Below, one piece after another: positions 52,454 to 61,669 of a DNA stretch of 64,000 nt. The stretch's first letter is position 1. Every line of letters starts with the position of its first letter. Made by a program: the position numbers and the translations under genes. The stretch lies in contig SGPE01000015.1 in the NCBI GenBank assembly GCA_004208945.1, forward strand, positions 124,001 through 188,000. Direction: 5' to 3'. The DNA is from Pseudoalteromonas sp. CO133X (GTDB lineage: Bacteria; Pseudomonadota; Gammaproteobacteria; Enterobacterales; Alteromonadaceae). The notes below the pieces were generated by a model. The model had not been told where the DNA came from. It did not search any database and saw nothing but the letters and a program-made list of their open reading frames with translations.

Positions 52454-53041
52454 TCAATACTGTGCAATTATTTCAGCTTTTCTAAAACAATCATTACTGT
52501 GGTCGTTAACCATGCCACAGGCCTGCATATGTGCATAAACAGTTGTTGGCCCTAAAAATTTAAAGCCGCGCTTTTTTAGATCTTTAGCAAAAGCGGTCGA
52601 GGCTTCTGTTATAGCTGGGTAATCCTCTAGTTTATCAAAGTTGTTTACCAGAGGCTTGCCACCTACAAACTGCCATTGATAGTTTGAGAAACTACCAAAC
52701 TCTTTTTGAATCTCAATAAAGCGTTGCGCGTTATTGATAGTGGCAGCGATTTTAGCGCGATTACGAATAATGCCTTCAAACTGCATTAACCGTTCGACGT
52801 CGTCTTCGGTCATTCTGGCAACCTCTTCGACAACAAAGTTTTTGAAGGCACTGCGATAGCCATCACGCTTTTTAAGTATGGTATACCAACTCAGTCCCGC
52901 TTGTGCTGACTCTAAGGTTATAAACTCAAATAAGCGGTGATCGTCATATAATGGCACACCCCATTCTTCATCATGGTAGGCCACATAATCTTCTTTATTG
53001 GTGTCGAGCCATGGGCAGCGACAAAGGTGTTCTTTTTGCAT
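52454..53041 (-). CDS. tag: DNA-3-methyladenine glycosylase I
   Basis: 195 residues. Zinc-binding ligands are in RCPW (Cys9), AYHDEEWGVP and the C-terminal NDHSNDC. The helix-hairpin-helix core includes LESAQAGLSWYTILKKRDGYR (parts LESAQAGLSWYTILKKR) and RNRAKIAATINNAQ. It removes 3-methyladenine from alkylated DNA. It is a housekeeping repair gene on the opposite strand between flrA and flrB, an uncommon place. About 420 bases of 5' and 3' flank contain no other gene. Confidence 0.94.
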   Translation of the reverse strand: MQKEHLCRCPWLDTNKEDYVAYHDEEWGVPLYDDHRLFEFITLESAQAGLSWYTILKKRDGYRSAFKNFVVEEVARMTEDDVERLMQFEGIIRNRAKIAATINNAQRFIEIQKEFGSFSNYQWQFVGGKPLVNNFDKLEDYPAITEASTAFAKDLKKRGFKFLGPTTVYAHMQACGMVNDHSNDCFRKAEIIAQY

Positions 53042-53116
53042 CGTTCCCTCGCAGTTGTCATTTTTTTGTCGTTGTTAAATTAACCTTTAATTTATTGAAA
53101 TTAAACAATAATAAAT

Positions 53117-53134
53117 TTGGTATAGTTTGTGCAT
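53117..53134 (+). promoter_or_regulatory. Sigma-54 promoter of flrBC
   Basis: TTTGGTAT (GG 53119-53120), exact N10, TGTGC (GC 53131-53132). FlrA is the expected activator; start near 53144. Confidence 0.75.
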
Positions 53135-53169
53135 TTACACTGTCAGACACGATTTTTGAGTAGTTAATT

Positions 53170-54282
53170 ATGGCCTTGGCAAATGTACTAAAACCACAAT
53201 TTATCACAGCTAATCAATATAACCCATGTTTACAGCAAGAAGAGTATGTGGGGGAATTAAGTGAGCTTCGCCAGCAGGCAAGTTGGCTTAGTCATTTGGT
53301 TGATACTATGCCTGCAGGTGTGGTGGTGCTAGATGGGCGCGGCATGATTGCAAAAGCAAATCAAATTGCAATAGACATGCTGGGTGAGCCATTAGAAGGT
53401 GAAAAGTGGTTTAGCGTTATTCAACGCTCATTTCGCCCTAAGCAAGATGATGGCCATGAGGTGTCACTAAAAGATGGTCGTTTAATTAAGCTCGATATTA
53501 CAGCTCTAGCTCCTGAGCCTGGGCAACTTATCCTAATGACAGATTTGACCGAAACGCGCAGGTTGCAAAAACGTGTAGCGCATATGCAGCGTTTAAGTGC
53601 CCTTGGCAAAATGGTTGCTTCTCTTGCTCATCAAGTCAGGACGCCGCTTTCTGCAGCTATGTTGTATGCTGCAAACTTAGGCTCGAAGCGATTACCAGAA
53701 GCATCGCGAGGTAACTTCCATACTAAGTTAATGTCGCGTTTAAAAGATTTAGAAACCCAAGTGAATGACATGCTTTTATTTGCCAAAAGTGGTGAGCAGC
53801 AAGTTGTTGAAAGTGTCTCGATGCAACAACTTTTAAGTGAAGTTAAAGTGGGTGCCGATGCAATGGTTGCCCAAAATCACAGTGAGCTTGTTGTTAGTTT
53901 ACCTGAGCCAGATATTGAAATAGTCGGTAATAAAACAGCACTGGCAAGTGCCGTTCAAAACCTTATTCATAACAGTATTCAAATAATTGGCAGTCAGACA
54001 CGTGTTGAGCTGAGTGCTAAGCGAGATGACAAAGATGAAAATTGCGTGCGCATAAGTGTCAGCGACAATGGCCCAGGTATTGATACTAGTTTAGCAGATA
54101 AATTATTTGAACCGTTTTTTACCACTAAAAGCCAAGGCACAGGGCTTGGACTGGCTGTTGTCAGTTCAGTCGCCAATGCCCATCAAGGGCGGGTTGAAGT
54201 TTATAACAACGCACATGGTGGTGCCTGTTTTAGTTTGATCTTGCCTATTAGTGCAGAACCTATGTTAGCGGAGGCAAAATGA
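53170..54282 (+). CDS. flrB: Flagellar sensor histidine kinase FlrB
   Basis: 370 residues, no membrane segment, so cytosolic. A PAS-like domain (about 35-130; GVVVLDGRGMIAKAN) is followed by DHp with the H box LAHQVRTPLSAAML, and the ATPase domain with N box (LIHNSIQIIG), DNGPGID, FEPFFTTKSQGTGLGL. It autophosphorylates and passes phosphate to FlrC. Overlaps flrC by 4 bases (ATGA). Confidence 0.93.
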   Translation: MALANVLKPQFITANQYNPCLQQEEYVGELSELRQQASWLSHLVDTMPAGVVVLDGRGMIAKANQIAIDMLGEPLEGEKWFSVIQRSFRPKQDDGHEVSLKDGRLIKLDITALAPEPGQLILMTDLTETRRLQKRVAHMQRLSALGKMVASLAHQVRTPLSAAMLYAANLGSKRLPEASRGNFHTKLMSRLKDLETQVNDMLLFAKSGEQQVVESVSMQQLLSEVKVGADAMVAQNHSELVVSLPEPDIEIVGNKTALASAVQNLIHNSIQIIGSQTRVELSAKRDDKDENCVRISVSDNGPGIDTSLADKLFEPFFTTKSQGTGLGLAVVSSVANAHQGRVEVYNNAHGGACFSLILPISAEPMLAEAK

Positions 54283-55685
54283 GTACCCATCCTATTTTAG
54301 TCGTTGAAGATGACGCAGGCCTACGAGAAGCGCTGATTGATACACTAGAAATGTCTGGTATTGATTGTATTGCTGCCGACAGTGCCGAGCAGGCAATGGT
54401 CTTGTTAAAACAAAATACCTATGCATTGGTAGTCAGTGATGTGCAAATGGGAACCATGAGTGGTCTCGACCTATTGCGCAGCATTAAGCTGAACTACCCA
54501 GAATTGCCTGTTTTGATGATGACAGCGTATGCCACTATTGATGATGCGGTTGAAGCAATGCGCCTTGGTGCTATTGACTATATGGCCAAGCCGTTTGCGC
54601 CAGAAGTGCTTCTTAATATGGTCAGTCGTTATTTACCAGAGAAAGAAAAAGAGACCGAAGGTCCCATTGTCGCAGATCCATCAAGCATAAAGCTACTTGA
54701 GCTGGCTAGTAAAGTGGCTCGCTCTGACGCCAGTGTTATGGTGCTTGGCCCAAGTGGGTCAGGTAAAGAAGTCTTAGCGCGTTATATTCATGATAAATCA
54801 AGCCGTGCTGATGCGCCTTTTGTTGCAATTAACTGCGCAGCCATCCCTGAAAACATGCTTGAGGCAACATTATTTGGTTACGAAAAAGGTGCTTTTACAG
54901 GCGCTATTCAAGCTTGCCCTGGTAAATTTGAACAGGCGCAAGGTGGCACCATTTTACTTGATGAAATCACTGAGATGGACTTAGGGCTTCAAGCAAAATT
55001 ACTGCGTGTATTACAAGAGCGTGAAGTGGAGCGACTGGGTAGCCGTAAAACGATTGAACTTGATGTTCGTGTTTTGGCAACCAGCAACCGTGACCTAAAA
55101 GACGCTGTTAGTAACAATCTATTTAGAGAAGATTTATACTATCGTTTAAATGTATTCCCCCTAATGTGGCGGCCACTTGCTGAGCGCCCAGGTGACATTA
55201 TTATTCTTGCTGAGCATTTGATTGAACGACACTGCTTGAAAAGCAAAGAGCCAATTGCACTGATTACTGAAGGCGCAAAGCAAAAGCTTTTAGCGCATAC
55301 ATGGCCTGGTAACGTTCGCGAGCTTGATAATGTTATTCAACGGGCACTCATTTTATGTGATGCCAACAGTATTCATGAGAGTGATATTTTCATCGAAGAG
55401 TTGTTATCAACAAGTTCAGAGTTAACTCAGCCAGCTCCATCACATAATGCCCCGATTTATCAAGAGCAGCCTGTAGAGCCTCAGCTTGCGAGTATTCCTC
55501 AAGTGAACGAGCAAGGTAATTATAAAGACGAACTCAAAGATAAAGAGCATCGTATTATTTTAGAGACGCTAGCCAAATGCCAAGGTAAACGCAAAGAGGT
55601 TGCAGAGACTTTAGGAATTAGTCCTCGTACACTTAGGTATAAGTTGGCGCAAATGCGTGATCTTGGGATCGCATTACCAGCCTAA
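54279..55685 (+). CDS. flrC: Flagellar sigma-54 response regulator FlrC
   Basis: 468 residues. Receiver (about 1-120) with DD at 11-12 and phospho-Asp54 in VVSDVQMG; AAA+ domain with Walker A GPSGSGKE, GAFTGA, and GGTILLDEI; C-terminal Fis-type helix-turn-helix KRKEVAETLGISPRTLRYKL. It activates the later sigma-54 promoters (hook, filament and motor tiers). Coupled to flrB by a 4-base overlap. Confidence 0.94.
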   Translation: MSTHPILVVEDDAGLREALIDTLEMSGIDCIAADSAEQAMVLLKQNTYALVVSDVQMGTMSGLDLLRSIKLNYPELPVLMMTAYATIDDAVEAMRLGAIDYMAKPFAPEVLLNMVSRYLPEKEKETEGPIVADPSSIKLLELASKVARSDASVMVLGPSGSGKEVLARYIHDKSSRADAPFVAINCAAIPENMLEATLFGYEKGAFTGAIQACPGKFEQAQGGTILLDEITEMDLGLQAKLLRVLQEREVERLGSRKTIELDVRVLATSNRDLKDAVSNNLFREDLYYRLNVFPLMWRPLAERPGDIIILAEHLIERHCLKSKEPIALITEGAKQKLLAHTWPGNVRELDNVIQRALILCDANSIHESDIFIEELLSTSSELTQPAPSHNAPIYQEQPVEPQLASIPQVNEQGNYKDELKDKEHRIILETLAKCQGKRKEVAETLGISPRTLRYKLAQMRDLGIALPA

Positions 55686-55703
55686 TCCATATTTCTTCTT
55701 ACA

Positions 55704-55735
55704 CAAACAAGCTCACATTATCGTGAGCTTGTTTG
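55704..55735 (+). terminator. Terminator of flrBC
   Basis: CAAACAAGCTCAC (55704-55716) and GTGAGCTTGTTTG (55723-55735): a perfect 13-bp stem with flanking A and T content. Confidence 0.88.
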
Positions 55736-55796
55736 CTGTCAAAACTCTGACAACAATAAATATACCAATAAATACTTGTTTTTATTGGTTTTATTT

Positions 55797-55814
55797 ATGG
55801 CACGCTTTGTGCAT
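55797..55814 (+). promoter_or_regulatory. Sigma-54 promoter of fliEFGHIJ
   Basis: ATGGCACG (GG 55799-55800), exact N10, TGTGCA (GC 55811-55812). Near-consensus. Confidence 0.82.
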
Positions 55815-55851
55815 TTTACTTGATAAGTGAACTGCATCGTCAGAGAGTATT

Positions 55852-56184
55852 ATGAAAATTCAAAACAGCGCATTATTTCAAGAAATGCAATCTATGGCTC
55901 TAGAAGCGGGCCGTAGCCAGTCAGTTAATAACTTACCAACACAAGCTCAGCCGACTTCATCAGCACAGTTTGGTGATTTACTTAGTAATGCGCTTGATAA
56001 CGTTAATGGCCTACAACAAGACGCTAAGCAAAAAGTCACCGCATTAGAGATGGGAGATCGCAGTGTTTCCTTGGCAGAAGTGATGATAGCTTCGCAAAAG
56101 TCTTCAGTGGCTTTTGAGGCGACGGTACAAGTAAGAAACAAACTTGTTGAAGCATATAAAGACATTATGAACATGCCTGTTTAA
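55852..56184 (+). CDS. fliE: Flagellar MS ring-rod junction protein FliE
   Basis: 110 residues. FGDLLSNALDNVNGLQQDA, GDRSVSLAEVMIASQKSSVAFEATVQVRNKLVEAYKDIM (parts LAEVMIASQKSSVAFEATVQ and RNKLVEAYKDIM) are the FliE signature. First gene of the operon, 40 bases after the sigma-54 promoter. Size is standard. Confidence 0.94.
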   Translation: MKIQNSALFQEMQSMALEAGRSQSVNNLPTQAQPTSSAQFGDLLSNALDNVNGLQQDAKQKVTALEMGDRSVSLAEVMIASQKSSVAFEATVQVRNKLVEAYKDIMNMPV

Positions 56185-56204
56185 CTAGGTAGTGGAGAAT
56201 TATT

Positions 56205-57920
56205 GTGGCGCAATCTAATCAATCAACTGATCTAGCCTTAGCAGGTGGTGGAGTCGATTCACCTGATACTGAGGAACAACAAGAGCAAAAGTCTGGATAC
56301 TTAAGTGCCCTGAACGGTGTGGATGTACTTCGTCAGGTTACGTTAGTTATTGCACTGGCTATCTGTTTGGCAATCGCTATTTTTATCATTATTTGGGCTC
56401 GTCAGCCTGATATGCGACCGCTTGGTAAAATGCCAACGGAAGAGCTTATTCAAACTCTCGACTTTTTAGATGCTCAAAAGATTGATTATGAATTAGATGG
56501 TAATGTCATTTCGGTTGAAGAAGGTGAATACCAAAATATTAAGCTATTGATGGCTCGTGAAGGCCTTGAGCAAGCGCCAAGCTCAGGTACTGACATCATC
56601 ATGCAAGATATGGGATTTGGTGTAAGCCAACGCCTTGAACGTGAACGTTTAAAACACGGTCGTGAGCAACAGCTTGCGCGCACCATTGAAGAGCTAAAAA
56701 ATGTAACTCGCGCCAAAGTACTTTTAGCTATTCCAAAAGAAAACGTGTTTGCTCGTCGTGAAAAACAACCTTCTGCTACGGTGGTGCTAACACTTAAGCG
56801 TGGCCGCACACTCGATGGTGAAGAAGTTGACTCAGTGGTTGATATTATTGCGTCAGCTGTACAAGGGCTGTCACCTGAGCGCGTTACAGTTACCGATCAA
56901 AATGGCCGTTTACTTAACTCAGGCTCACAAAATTCACTGGCAGCTCGCTCACGTAAAGAGTATGAAATTGAGCGCAAACGCGAAGAAGAATATCTTAATA
57001 AAATCGATAGTATCCTTATTCCTGTTGTGGGGTTAGGCAACTACACAGCGCAAGTAGATTTGAATATGGACTTTAGTGCTGTTGAAGAAACTCAAAAGCG
57101 CTTTAACCCAGATTTACCTGCCGTACGCAGTGAAACAACGTTTGAAGAAAATAATATTGGTGGCTTAGCGGTTGGTATTCCAGGTGCCTTAACAAATCAG
57201 CCGCCTGTTAACTCTGATATCCCTGAAGTAGCGGGTCAAGGTGGTGCTGGTACAGCAACTAACCCAAGTCGTTCTCACAAAGAAGCAACCCGTAATTACG
57301 AGTTAGATACAACGATTTCACATAAACGTCAGCAAACAGGGGTTATCCGTCGTATTAGTGTATCTGTTGCCGTTGACTATGTGCCTCAAGTCGGTGAAAA
57401 CGGTGAAACAACAATGGTACCGCGCTCGGTTGAGGCATTGTCAAATATCCGTCGCTTATTACAAGGTGGTGTTGGCTTTGATATGCAGCGTGGTGATGCG
57501 CTAGAAGTTGTAACCGTGCCTTTTGTTCGCCAAGACACAGGGGAAGCAATCGAAATACCACTGTGGGAACAAGAGTGGTTCATGAAAATGCTACGTTTAG
57601 CGCTGGGCGCATTGGTAATCATTGTACTAATAATTGCTGTTGTTAAACCAATGCTGAAACGCTTAATTTACCCAGATGATACACTGGAAGAATATGATGA
57701 AGATGCGCTAAGCTCAGGTATAGATATTGGTGATAGTACGCTAGATATGCTAAATAAAGACTTTGACTCGGCTGCTGTAGGATTCTCAAGTGATGGTACA
57801 CTACAGCTACCAGATTTACATGGCGATGAAGATTTACTTAAAGCAGTGCGAGCACTGGTAGCAAATGAGCCTGAATTGTCTTCACAAGTAGTGAAAGCGT
57901 GGTTAACAGAAGATGACTGA
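56205..57920 (+). CDS. fliF: Flagellar MS-ring protein FliF
   Basis: 571 residues. TM1 (about 39-65) and TM2 (about 462-486) flank the periplasmic ring-building domains, with MPTEELIQTLDFLDAQKIDYEL and RIMQ-like DIIMQDMGFGVSQRLERER near the YscJ core. The C-terminal tail, rich in Asp and ending EPELSSQVVKAWL, is the FliG-binding part. GTG at 56205 is the start, with GGAG eight bases upstream; no ATG is available nearby. fliG overlaps its end by 8 bases. Confidence 0.94.
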   Translation: MAQSNQSTDLALAGGGVDSPDTEEQQEQKSGYLSALNGVDVLRQVTLVIALAICLAIAIFIIIWARQPDMRPLGKMPTEELIQTLDFLDAQKIDYELDGNVISVEEGEYQNIKLLMAREGLEQAPSSGTDIIMQDMGFGVSQRLERERLKHGREQQLARTIEELKNVTRAKVLLAIPKENVFARREKQPSATVVLTLKRGRTLDGEEVDSVVDIIASAVQGLSPERVTVTDQNGRLLNSGSQNSLAARSRKEYEIERKREEEYLNKIDSILIPVVGLGNYTAQVDLNMDFSAVEETQKRFNPDLPAVRSETTFEENNIGGLAVGIPGALTNQPPVNSDIPEVAGQGGAGTATNPSRSHKEATRNYELDTTISHKRQQTGVIRRISVSVAVDYVPQVGENGETTMVPRSVEALSNIRRLLQGGVGFDMQRGDALEVVTVPFVRQDTGEAIEIPLWEQEWFMKMLRLALGALVIIVLIIAVVKPMLKRLIYPDDTLEEYDEDALSSGIDIGDSTLDMLNKDFDSAAVGFSSDGTLQLPDLHGDEDLLKAVRALVANEPELSSQVVKAWLTEDD

Positions 57921-58950
57921 TCAAGAAAAACAACTACCTGCGGCGTTTGATGTCGACAAATTAGACGGCGTAGATAAAGCAGCGATACTTTTGCTGAGTT
58001 TATCAGAAGAGGATGCAGCACAAATCCTAAAACACTTAGAGCCAAAACAGGTTCAAAAAGTGGGGATGGCAATGGCCGCGCTGGATGATTTATCGCAAGC
58101 AAAAATTAGTGCTGTGCATAACTTGTTTATTGAACAAATTCAAAGCTTTAGTACTATTGGTTTCCAATCTGAAGACTTTATTAAGAAAGCACTAACCGCA
58201 GCCCTAGGTGAAGATAAAGCAGCAAGCTTAATCGATCAGATTGTAATGGGCTCAGGCGCGAAAGGCCTCGATTCGTTAAAATGGATGGACTCTAAACAGG
58301 TTGCTAATATTATTCGTAATGAGCACCCGCAGATCCAGACCATTGTTTTATCTTACTTAGAGCCTGAGCAGTCTGCTGAGATATTGTCGCAGTTCCCAGA
58401 AAAAGTGCGCCTTGATTTAACCATGCGTATTGCTAACCTTGAAGAAGTTCAACCTGCGGCACTCCAAGAATTAAACGAAATCATGGAGAAACAGTTTGCT
58501 GGTCAAGCAGGTGCGCAAGCAGCGAAAATGGGTGGCCTGAAAGCCGCGGCAGATATCATGAACTACCTAGATACGAATGTTGAAGGTCAGTTGATGGATT
58601 CAATCCGTGAGCATGACGAAGAAATGTCGCAACAAATCCAAGACTTAATGTTTGTCTTCGAAAACTTAATGGATGTAGAAGATAGAGGCATTCAAGCGAT
58701 TCTTCGTGAAGTGCAACAAGATGTACTCATGAAAGCAATCAAAGGTACTGACGAAGCACTGAAAGAAAAGATCCTAAGTAATATGTCAAAACGTGCTGCA
58801 GAATTGCTTGCTGATGACTTAGAAGCAATGGGGCCTGTGCGTATTAGTGAAGTAGAAACGGCACAAAAAGAAATTCTGTCAACAGCACGTCGCTTAGCAG
58901 ATTCAGGTGAAATTATGCTTGGTGGCGGTGGTGGAGAGGAGTTCCTGTAA
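57913..58950 (+). CDS. fliG: Flagellar motor switch protein FliG
   Basis: 345 residues. The N-terminal FliF-binding domain has VDKAAILLLSLSEEDAAQILKHL; the middle has EHPQIQTIVLSYLEPEQSAEILSQFP; the C-terminal torque domain has LMFVFENLMDVEDRGIQAILREV and the charged DEALKEKILSNMSKRAAELL (torque residues). It rotates against the stator. ATG overlaps the fliF stop by 8 bases. Confidence 0.95.
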   Translation: MTDQEKQLPAAFDVDKLDGVDKAAILLLSLSEEDAAQILKHLEPKQVQKVGMAMAALDDLSQAKISAVHNLFIEQIQSFSTIGFQSEDFIKKALTAALGEDKAASLIDQIVMGSGAKGLDSLKWMDSKQVANIIRNEHPQIQTIVLSYLEPEQSAEILSQFPEKVRLDLTMRIANLEEVQPAALQELNEIMEKQFAGQAGAQAAKMGGLKAAADIMNYLDTNVEGQLMDSIREHDEEMSQQIQDLMFVFENLMDVEDRGIQAILREVQQDVLMKAIKGTDEALKEKILSNMSKRAAELLADDLEAMGPVRISEVETAQKEILSTARRLADSGEIMLGGGGGEEFL

Positions 58951-58953
58951 ATC

Positions 58954-59772
58954 ATGGATAAACCATCACTTCACCGAGGTAAACCTGTTCACGCCAGCGA
59001 AGCGGTTGATGAACTTTTAGAAAATTGGCCAATTCCTGATGTTGAACAAGATACTCGCAAGTACGCGGGACGCTCTACTGCATTTGGCACGCCTTTAGCT
59101 GATTTATATCGTAAAGAGCAAGAAAAAGTACCCGCAAAGGAAGAGCCTGAAGAGCCAGAAATACCCGCATTAACAATGGCTGAGCTTGAAAAAATTCGTC
59201 AAGATGCGTTTGAGGAAGGTTTAAAGCAAGGCCATGAGCAAGGCTATATTGATGGCTTTGAAAAGGGCGTAGGTGAAGGTAAAGAAGCCGGCTACAAAGA
59301 AGGTGTAGAGTTAGGTAAAACCCAAGGCCAAGAAGAAGTTAAGCCTATAATCGAAGAGCAACTCACGATATTACGTAGCTTACTTGATAGCCTATCAAAT
59401 CCTTTATCACAAGTGGATGAAAGCGCTGAAAAACAGCTTGTGCAACTGGCTGTGATGTTAAGTGAATCACTGATTTATCAAGAAATTAAAACCTCGCCAG
59501 ATGTTGTTTTACATGCGTTAAAGCAGGCTGTAGATGCATTAGGTGATGAGCAAACAAAAGTCCGTATTCACTTACACCCTGATGATATTAAACTTGTCAC
59601 AGAAAGTTATGGTGAACAAACTGTTGCAGATAATCACTGGCAGTTAGTGGCAGAACCGACCCTTGAACGCGGTGGATGTGAAGTTAAAACACCTCAGTCA
59701 TCAATAGATATGACCGTAAAAACCCGCGTCAAAGAAACATTGGAAAACTTTTTGCATAACAGTGGTATCTAA
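58954..59772 (+). CDS. fliH: Flagellar export ATPase regulator FliH
   Basis: 272 residues. A Pro/Glu-rich N-terminus (about 1-80) precedes a run of GxxxG repeats (GLKQGHEQGYIDGFEKG, VGEGKEAGYKEGVELGKTQG) that form the FliH dimer helix, then the C-terminal FliI-binding domain (VVLHALKQAVDALGDEQTKV). It holds the FliI ATPase in check and links it to the C ring. Three bases after fliG, with GGAG ribosome site in the fliG end. Confidence 0.93.
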   Translation: MDKPSLHRGKPVHASEAVDELLENWPIPDVEQDTRKYAGRSTAFGTPLADLYRKEQEKVPAKEEPEEPEIPALTMAELEKIRQDAFEEGLKQGHEQGYIDGFEKGVGEGKEAGYKEGVELGKTQGQEEVKPIIEEQLTILRSLLDSLSNPLSQVDESAEKQLVQLAVMLSESLIYQEIKTSPDVVLHALKQAVDALGDEQTKVRIHLHPDDIKLVTESYGEQTVADNHWQLVAEPTLERGGCEVKTPQSSIDMTVKTRVKETLENFLHNSGI

Positions 59773-59790
59773 CCACTTTTTAGGCTCAGT

Positions 59791-61122
59791 ATGAGTAGTC
59801 AAACACCCCTTGGCGAACGTTTAAAGCGTTATGAAAAGCATATAAAAGTCAGTAAGCCTGCTGTCGCAGGCATTTTGACGCGCGTTGTTGGTTTAACTCT
59901 GGAAGCGAAAGGTCTTCGCGCACCGGTTGGTAGCCAGTGCAAAATTGAAACGATCAATGGTTATGTTGATGCTGAGGTTGTTGGTTTTAATGATCAAACC
60001 TTATATTTAATGCCGAATGATCATATTTCCGGCGTGTTACCTGGCGCACGGGTTATTCCTCAAGTTAACGAAACAGGTTTGCCTGTAGGTATGAGTCTAC
60101 TCGGTCGTGTTATTGATGGTCTTGGTCGTCCACTTGACGGTTTAGGTGCAATTAAGGCGGAGCACTATCTGAAGTTTGCACAAAACGCGATTAACCCCCT
60201 TGCTAGACGTCCAATTAGCCAGCCAATGGATGTTGGGGTGCGGGCGATCAATTCCGTTATCACTGTTGGACAAGGTCAGCGTATGGGCTTATTTGCAGGC
60301 TCAGGTGTGGGTAAGTCAGTGTTACTTGGTATGATGACCAGAGGCTCAGAAGCCGATGTCATCGTAGTTGGCTTAGTGGGAGAGCGTGGCCGTGAGGTAA
60401 AAGAATTTATTGAAGAAATTCTTGGTGTTGAAGGGCGTAAACGTTCCGTTGTTGTTGCTGCACCTGCTGATGCATCACCACTTATGCGTTTAAAAGGCTG
60501 TGAAAGTGCCGTCACAATTGCCGAATATTTTCGTGATCAAGGTCTCAATGTGTTACTGCTGCTTGATTCAGTGACTCGTTACGCGATGGCGCAGCGTGAA
60601 ATCGCGCTCGCTGTAGGCGAGCCCCCGGCAACAAAAGGTTATCCGCCTTCCGTGTTTGCAAAATTACCCGCGTTAGTTGAGCGTGCTGGTAACGGTGGTG
60701 AAGGGCAAGGCTCTATTACTGCATTTTTTACTGTGTTGAGCGAGGGGGATGACATGCAAGACCCTATTGCCGATTCTGCCCGCGCTATTTTGGACGGTCA
60801 TATCGTGTTATCGCGAGACTTAGCTGATAGTGGTCATTATCCTGCCATCGATATAGAAAAGTCTATTTCACGGGTTATGCCGCAAGTTGTTTCAGAGCCG
60901 CACATGCAACAAGCAAGAGTGCTTAAACAAGTCTATTCTATGTACCAGCAGAATAAAGATATGATTACGCTGGGTGCTTATCAAAAAGGAACAGATCCTA
61001 TGCTTGATCAAGCAATTAATATGATGCCAGCAGTGAATCAGTTTTTACAACAAGGCATGAAAGATGTGATCAGCTATGACGATGGCTTACAAGGCCTAGC
61101 ACAACTGTTAGGACAAGCATAA
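59791..61122 (+). CDS. fliI: Flagellar type III export ATPase FliI
   Basis: 443 residues. F1-beta-like fold: Walker [29 protein letters not shown], Walker [16 protein letters not shown], and the signature [16 protein letters not shown]. It hydrolyses ATP to help substrate unfolding and export. Follows fliH by 18 bases; its stop codon shares one base with the fliJ start (TAATG). Confidence 0.95.
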   Translation: MSSQTPLGERLKRYEKHIKVSKPAVAGILTRVVGLTLEAKGLRAPVGSQCKIETINGYVDAEVVGFNDQTLYLMPNDHISGVLPGARVIPQVNETGLPVGMSLLGRVIDGLGRPLDGLGAIKAEHYLKFAQNAINPLARRPISQPMDVGVRAINSVITVGQGQRMGLFAGSGVGKSVLLGMMTRGSEADVIVVGLVGERGREVKEFIEEILGVEGRKRSVVVAAPADASPLMRLKGCESAVTIAEYFRDQGLNVLLLLDSVTRYAMAQREIALAVGEPPATKGYPPSVFAKLPALVERAGNGGEGQGSITAFFTVLSEGDDMQDPIADSARAILDGHIVLSRDLADSGHYPAIDIEKSISRVMPQVVSEPHMQQARVLKQVYSMYQQNKDMITLGAYQKGTDPMLDQAINMMPAVNQFLQQGMKDVISYDDGLQGLAQLLGQA

Positions 61123-61577
61123 TGGCTAAAAATAAACTTGATCTATTACTAAAGCTTGAAAATGATAAAGAAGAATCGCTGCGTATGGATTACTTAAAAG
61201 CACAGCAACATCTGCAAAGTAATCAACAAAAGCTACAAGGCTTAAATAACTTTCGTCTTGAATACTCACAGCAACTGCATACCAAAGGGCGTTCAGGGTT
61301 ATCAAGCGCAGGTTTTAGTCAGTACCACTCGTTTATTGCCAAAATAGAAGAAGCGATTCGTCAACAGGCAAGCACCGTGAATACCGCAAAGCAAGTTGTT
61401 GCGCAGCGAAAAACTCTGTGGTTAAAACAGCAAGTTAAAGCAAAAGCAGTTGCTAAGCTTATCGAAAAACAGGCAATTAAGCAGGCCGCGGCTGTCGCTA
61501 AAAGTGAGCAAAAGATGCTGGACGAGTTCGCTTCAAATCAATTCTATCAACGCCAGTTGAAAAATCCAACACTGTAA
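61122..61577 (+). CDS. fliJ: Flagellar export chaperone FliJ
   Basis: 151 residues, long coiled-coil alpha hairpin (rich in Gln, Lys, Glu; RTKGRSGLSSAGFSQYHSFIAKIEEAIRQQ seen in the parts GRSGLSSAGFSQYHSFIAKI). It escorts subunits to FliI. The ATG at 61122 overlaps the fliI stop by 1 base. Last gene of the fliE-J group. Confidence 0.9.
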   Translation: MAKNKLDLLLKLENDKEESLRMDYLKAQQHLQSNQQKLQGLNNFRLEYSQQLHTKGRSGLSSAGFSQYHSFIAKIEEAIRQQASTVNTAKQVVAQRKTLWLKQQVKAKAVAKLIEKQAIKQAAAVAKSEQKMLDEFASNQFYQRQLKNPTL

Positions 61578-61582
61578 TTTTT

Positions 61583-61600
61583 TAGGCATATAATTTGCAT
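61583..61600 (+). promoter_or_regulatory. Sigma-54 promoter of fliK
   Basis: TTAGGCAT (GG 61585-61586), exact N10, TTTGCA (GC 61597-61598). It falls right after the fliJ stop, so fliK and its followers can start a new transcript. Confidence 0.65.
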
Positions 61601-61669
61601 TTGTACTTGCTAGTAGCATTTATTTTGGCACTTACGGCGGCAAATTGCCCCTTTAAACTCAGGTGAATT

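Noticed and set aside
61625..61641. Second sigma-54-like TGGCAC element before fliK
   Set aside because: The -12 position at N10 reads GG, not GC. The element at 61585-61598 fits better.
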